A DNA stretch of 64,000 bases from Torreya grandis. Taxonomy: Eukaryota; Streptophyta; Pinopsida; Cupressales; Taxaceae. Location: assembly GCA_037957365.1 (NCBI GenBank), contig JARHVA010001175.1, positions 1,583,501 to 1,647,500 of the forward strand, given 5' to 3'. Below, in pieces: positions 60,866 through 64,000 of the stretch. The notes under the pieces were generated by a model. The model saw only the letters and a list, made by a program, of their open reading frames with translations. It searched no databases and was not told where the DNA came from. Position 1 is the first letter of the stretch. Every line of letters begins with the position of its first letter. A program made the position numbers and the translations under genes.

Positions 60866-61399
60866 GAAATATTCCAATAATGTGATGTATTCAAAATTAT
60901 AACCCTTAAACCCTTGCCAAGTGTTCCATTTTGGGAATCTCAACATTTCAATTTTCTTATCAACTCCACTCAAGGTTATCATGGTCACCCCAAACTCATC
61001 ATGAATATACCACCTATCCTCTTAGACTCTAATGATGATGAGCTAGATGAGATCAATCTCAAGATCAAAACTTAAAATCTCTCTTCTTGTCTCATTGCCC
61101 AACTTATACTTTCATTGAAGTCATGTTCCCATCAACCATTTATTGATGATATACCCATGTACTTAACCAAGACTCAACATTCTATTCATCATGCCACTTA
61201 TGAGGAGAAGATCATACCTACCTATTGATTTCCTTTATTATAATTTATCTTTGTTTTAGTATTTTTGTTCCTCTTATCATATTTCATCTTATATAGTTCT
61301 TAATTTTAGTATTATTCCTCTTATTCATAAGGTAAAATAGAGCATCCACATGGCACCCCTCTAGTTTCCATAGAGGCTCTTAGGAACATGATATGACTA
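60866..61399 (+). other. Decayed region after the protease remnant
   Basis: One acidic peptide (DSNDDELDEINLKIK near 61,030) suggests more coding sequence of the same element. Beyond about 61,230 nothing is recognisable. Confidence 0.35.
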
Positions 61400-62159
61400 G
61401 TCCCTATTATTTCTCTAGATACTAGGATCCATTTATCTTGCTTCCCCATAGATTATTACAACTACTCTTAAGCCCTTTATGTATCTTGTTTATCCCTCAA
61501 CTAATCCTAGTCTGGATCCTACTTTCACTTTATCTTTAGTTGAGCCTCATCTTACATTTAATTCTGCTTCCTCTTCAACCAAGAGTAATCTAAATTCTTC
61601 ACCATCCTTACCTCCCCTTAGTGATGGCTTGATTCCTTTACTATAACTTGATCCCCTACCCACCCAATGCATTGATCACCCTTACTATGAATATATAGAG
61701 TTGTTAGTCATTAGGATATAGATTGCCAAGTATACTAGCCTTTCCTAGCTGTTGCTTCTACTCCATTTATTAGTATACCCATAAAGTCTACTAGAAAGCA
61801 TATTTGTTGTTTCCAAGGCACATATAATCATTCCTCCACCGATTATAAAAATATTTGACAATATATCCATGACTATTCTTACACCCAATTTTCCATCCCC
61901 CATAGGTTGCCCACATAATAACTCTCCTCCTTATTCACTTGTGGCTCCCATTCAACCTATGGTTCTTTCTTCACTTATGGCTCCCATGTCACTTACCTCT
62001 TCTCCCCCACCATGGTTCCTTCTCAATCGATGGTACCCAATCCTTGTCTTGTATCTACCATTCTTTTTTCCATCATATTTTCCCCTTCTTGAGTATTATA
62101 TGTATGAGGGCCCTCATGAGCATGATCCTTTACCTCTACCTACATTTTATATAGATTAG
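61400..62159 (+). pseudogene. Ser/Pro-rich ORF remnant
   Basis: The plus strand shows a Pro/Ser-rich low-complexity protein (SSPSLPPLSDGLIPLL; later SPPYSLVAPIQP, MAPMSLTSSPPPW at 61,869-62,159) with stops between pieces. A ~30-bp motif around tggctcccat occurs twice near 61,940-61,990. It shares a strand with the protease remnant and may belong to it. I recognise no domain. Confidence 0.35.
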
Positions 62160-64000
62160 ATTCAATGAGAGGCCTTTTCACATATTTCCTTGAGGATAAA
62201 TAAGACTTTTTATGTAGTTAGATTCTAACTTCATAAAGACATATCAAATGTTATGGGTAATATTTATGGATATATTTATTAGTATTTGTGAGCACAACAT
62301 GGTGTTGTTTCACTTTCATATTCAATATGATGATTATATTATACTTTTGATCCACTTTCTTTATATATCTTATATCATTTGACTTGGTTTCAAATTTACT
62401 TAATTTATCTATATTACATGGGTCTTTATATTTTGATCTATGTATTTTATATGGTTCCATTTCCTTCATATTCTATTATGTTTTTTTTAGATTTCTATGA
62501 TTACATGATTATAATAATGAGTTCATTTATTTTTCATGGATGTCTTTGTATTTCTCATGATTTTTTGCTACCTTATCTCATCCACAACATGGATAGTTAT
62601 TATTGTGACTTGGTTACAAACCTTGAGCCCATTAGTAATCCTTCTTTAACATGTGATGAATTATCAAACAAATTATCTCATTGTAATTTTATCTTACTAA
62701 TCCACTTTGTATCTCCTTTTATTCCCTTATTTACTTTTTCAAACTAAGAATACACATGGTTGAAACTTGAGATAACATACCATTTCATAGGAAAGCCTAA
62801 GTGTTTTAGTCAGTCATGTATTTGGATACTTGTCTTCCTTTAGATAAAGTCTAAATCTCACTCATGTGTGTAAATTTTATCTCTTGGGTTGGTTATTCCA
62901 AATCCATATAGAAGAGGAATCTCAAAATCCAAAAAAAATTGAAATCCAAATCATTTAAACAAAAGGAAATGATATAAAATGCAATATACAAGTTTCAAAA
63001 GTCAAATCACACTAAAAAATATGATTCAAAACACATCTTCTTTCTAATCAAATCTCAAACTCCATAGTTATTCTCATAATATAGATGAGGTCCATTAGGG
63101 TGAGGTAGGCCAAAAGATTGGAAAATGAGAATATAAAAATATTTTAGTGCTACATACTTTCTCATACAAATGCCCAATCTTTGTAGTAGACCAACCACTC
63201 TATAAGGGGTCCTAAGGAATGGAGAATATGTTGTGGAAAGGTATGTCCATTTTAATTTTCTTGTTTAATAAAACCAACATGAATCAATCTTATTATCATA
63301 ATTATTTTCATATATAACTTTGTGTTTATTGTGAAAGGGTATCCTTTATATATTGATGGTCATTATCCACTTAGTGTCTTTTATATGTCCTTAGTGTGCC
63401 TCATTTTTCCTAAGGTCTTAGTATAGATGCCTACATTTTTATTTTTACATTCCCTCTTATATTTACAACACTCCTAATATTTCCCCTTTAGAAATATTTT
63501 TTTGTTAATTAATCACTCCCCCTAGGAATTCCATTTTTGAGTTGCATTGTAAGATCATGGATAGGACCAGGCCTTCCTCATAAATTATCACATTAAAAAC
63601 ATCTTCTTAAAAAAAATCACTATTTTTTCCACCTCATTGGTGTTACCTTTATGAGTAGTGTAACAACATGTATAGGACTAGGCCTTCCTCATAAAATATT
63701 CCAATACCCAAGTCAAAATGAACTTGCATGTGTCAAAATTGAGATAAGTAGTGATCTATTATGATTTATACATCATTGTCATGTTTCCCATCTTGATATC
63801 TTATGTTTTATGCTTAATTCCTTGATCTTTCACTGTTATCTTCTTATTTTCTAATTGCATGTATGCTTAAAACCATTTTTCTTTAATTTTTCATACTTAT
63901 TAGCTTGAATTAGTGTGATTAATTTTATTTTATTTTTCCCCATTTATTTCTCTTTTATACTTCCTAATGTGATTTATTATGATTGATTGACTTAATTGTT
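62160..64000. other. AT-rich intergenic DNA with one short direct repeat
   Basis: No gene is supported. The 29-bp segments at 63,556-63,584 and 63,667-63,695 (catg.ataggac.aggcc, then ttcctcataaa) are nearly identical and 111 bp apart. Confidence 0.4.

Overview
This window looks like intergenic DNA of a large-genome seed plant, most likely a conifer. It is strongly AT-rich and poor in CpG, and every recognisable protein fragment belongs to a transposable element. These include Copia gag with CCHC knuckles, a Ty3/gypsy-type protease, a plant L1-type LINE with a DUF4283-like ORF1 and a C-terminal RNase H, and two further repeat-borne ORFs of a kind I associate with gymnosperm genomes. I found no host gene, no tRNA or rRNA gene and no bacterial or organellar signal. 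The conifer call is inference from protein style and repeat content.

Layout. 1-2.3 kb: two degenerate protein-coding minisatellites (42 bp and 48 bp periods, minus strand) and a ~105-bp tandem repeat. 2.3-11.0 kb: element D, an old minus-strand Copia-like LTR element with tRNA-Met-type primer site and gag but no pol. It carries inside it insert F (5.4-7.3 kb), a 1.9-kb unit with a 10-bp target duplication that encodes a ~500-residue protein of unknown function. 11.0-16.8 kb: featureless apart from a 33-bp minisatellite and a long (AT) run. 16.8-25.1 kb: element C, an old plus-strand Copia element with ~1.95-kb LTRs, gag and four CCHC-knuckle remnants, without protease, integrase or RT. 25.4-26.8 kb: arrays of a 61-bp repeat.

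26.9-61 kb is a nest. A plus-strand gypsy-like element (gag part at 26.9-28.2 kb; knuckle and protease at 59.4-60.9 kb) appears to be split by a ~30-kb block. Two directly repeated ~6-kb arms (A 28.2-38.1, B 47.0-59.0) flank an 8.9-kb centre in which all coding remnants lie on the minus strand. I interpret the arms as very long LTRs of one giant retroelement (inference). Arm A was later hit by element E, a Copia copy (32.3-36.3 kb) with TSD TCTAT. Arm B was hit by an L1-type LINE (48.9-54.8 kb) with a 17-bp TSD. Each arm supplies the empty site for the insertion in the other.

Most coding copies are dead, and the damage has a consistent style: CAG (Gln) and TGG (Trp) codons turned into TAG, Cys into Tyr, and catalytic Asp into Asn. 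This is what C-to-T decay of methylated cytosines would produce. Element E is the exception. Its LTRs are nearly identical, it keeps CpG, and it holds a tandem array of CpG-bearing palindromes where integrase should be. The most interesting items are insert F, the CpG palindrome array in E, the hairpin minisatellite at 45.0-46.1 kb, the giant-LTR block, and the large unknown ORF at 41.5-44.8 kb.
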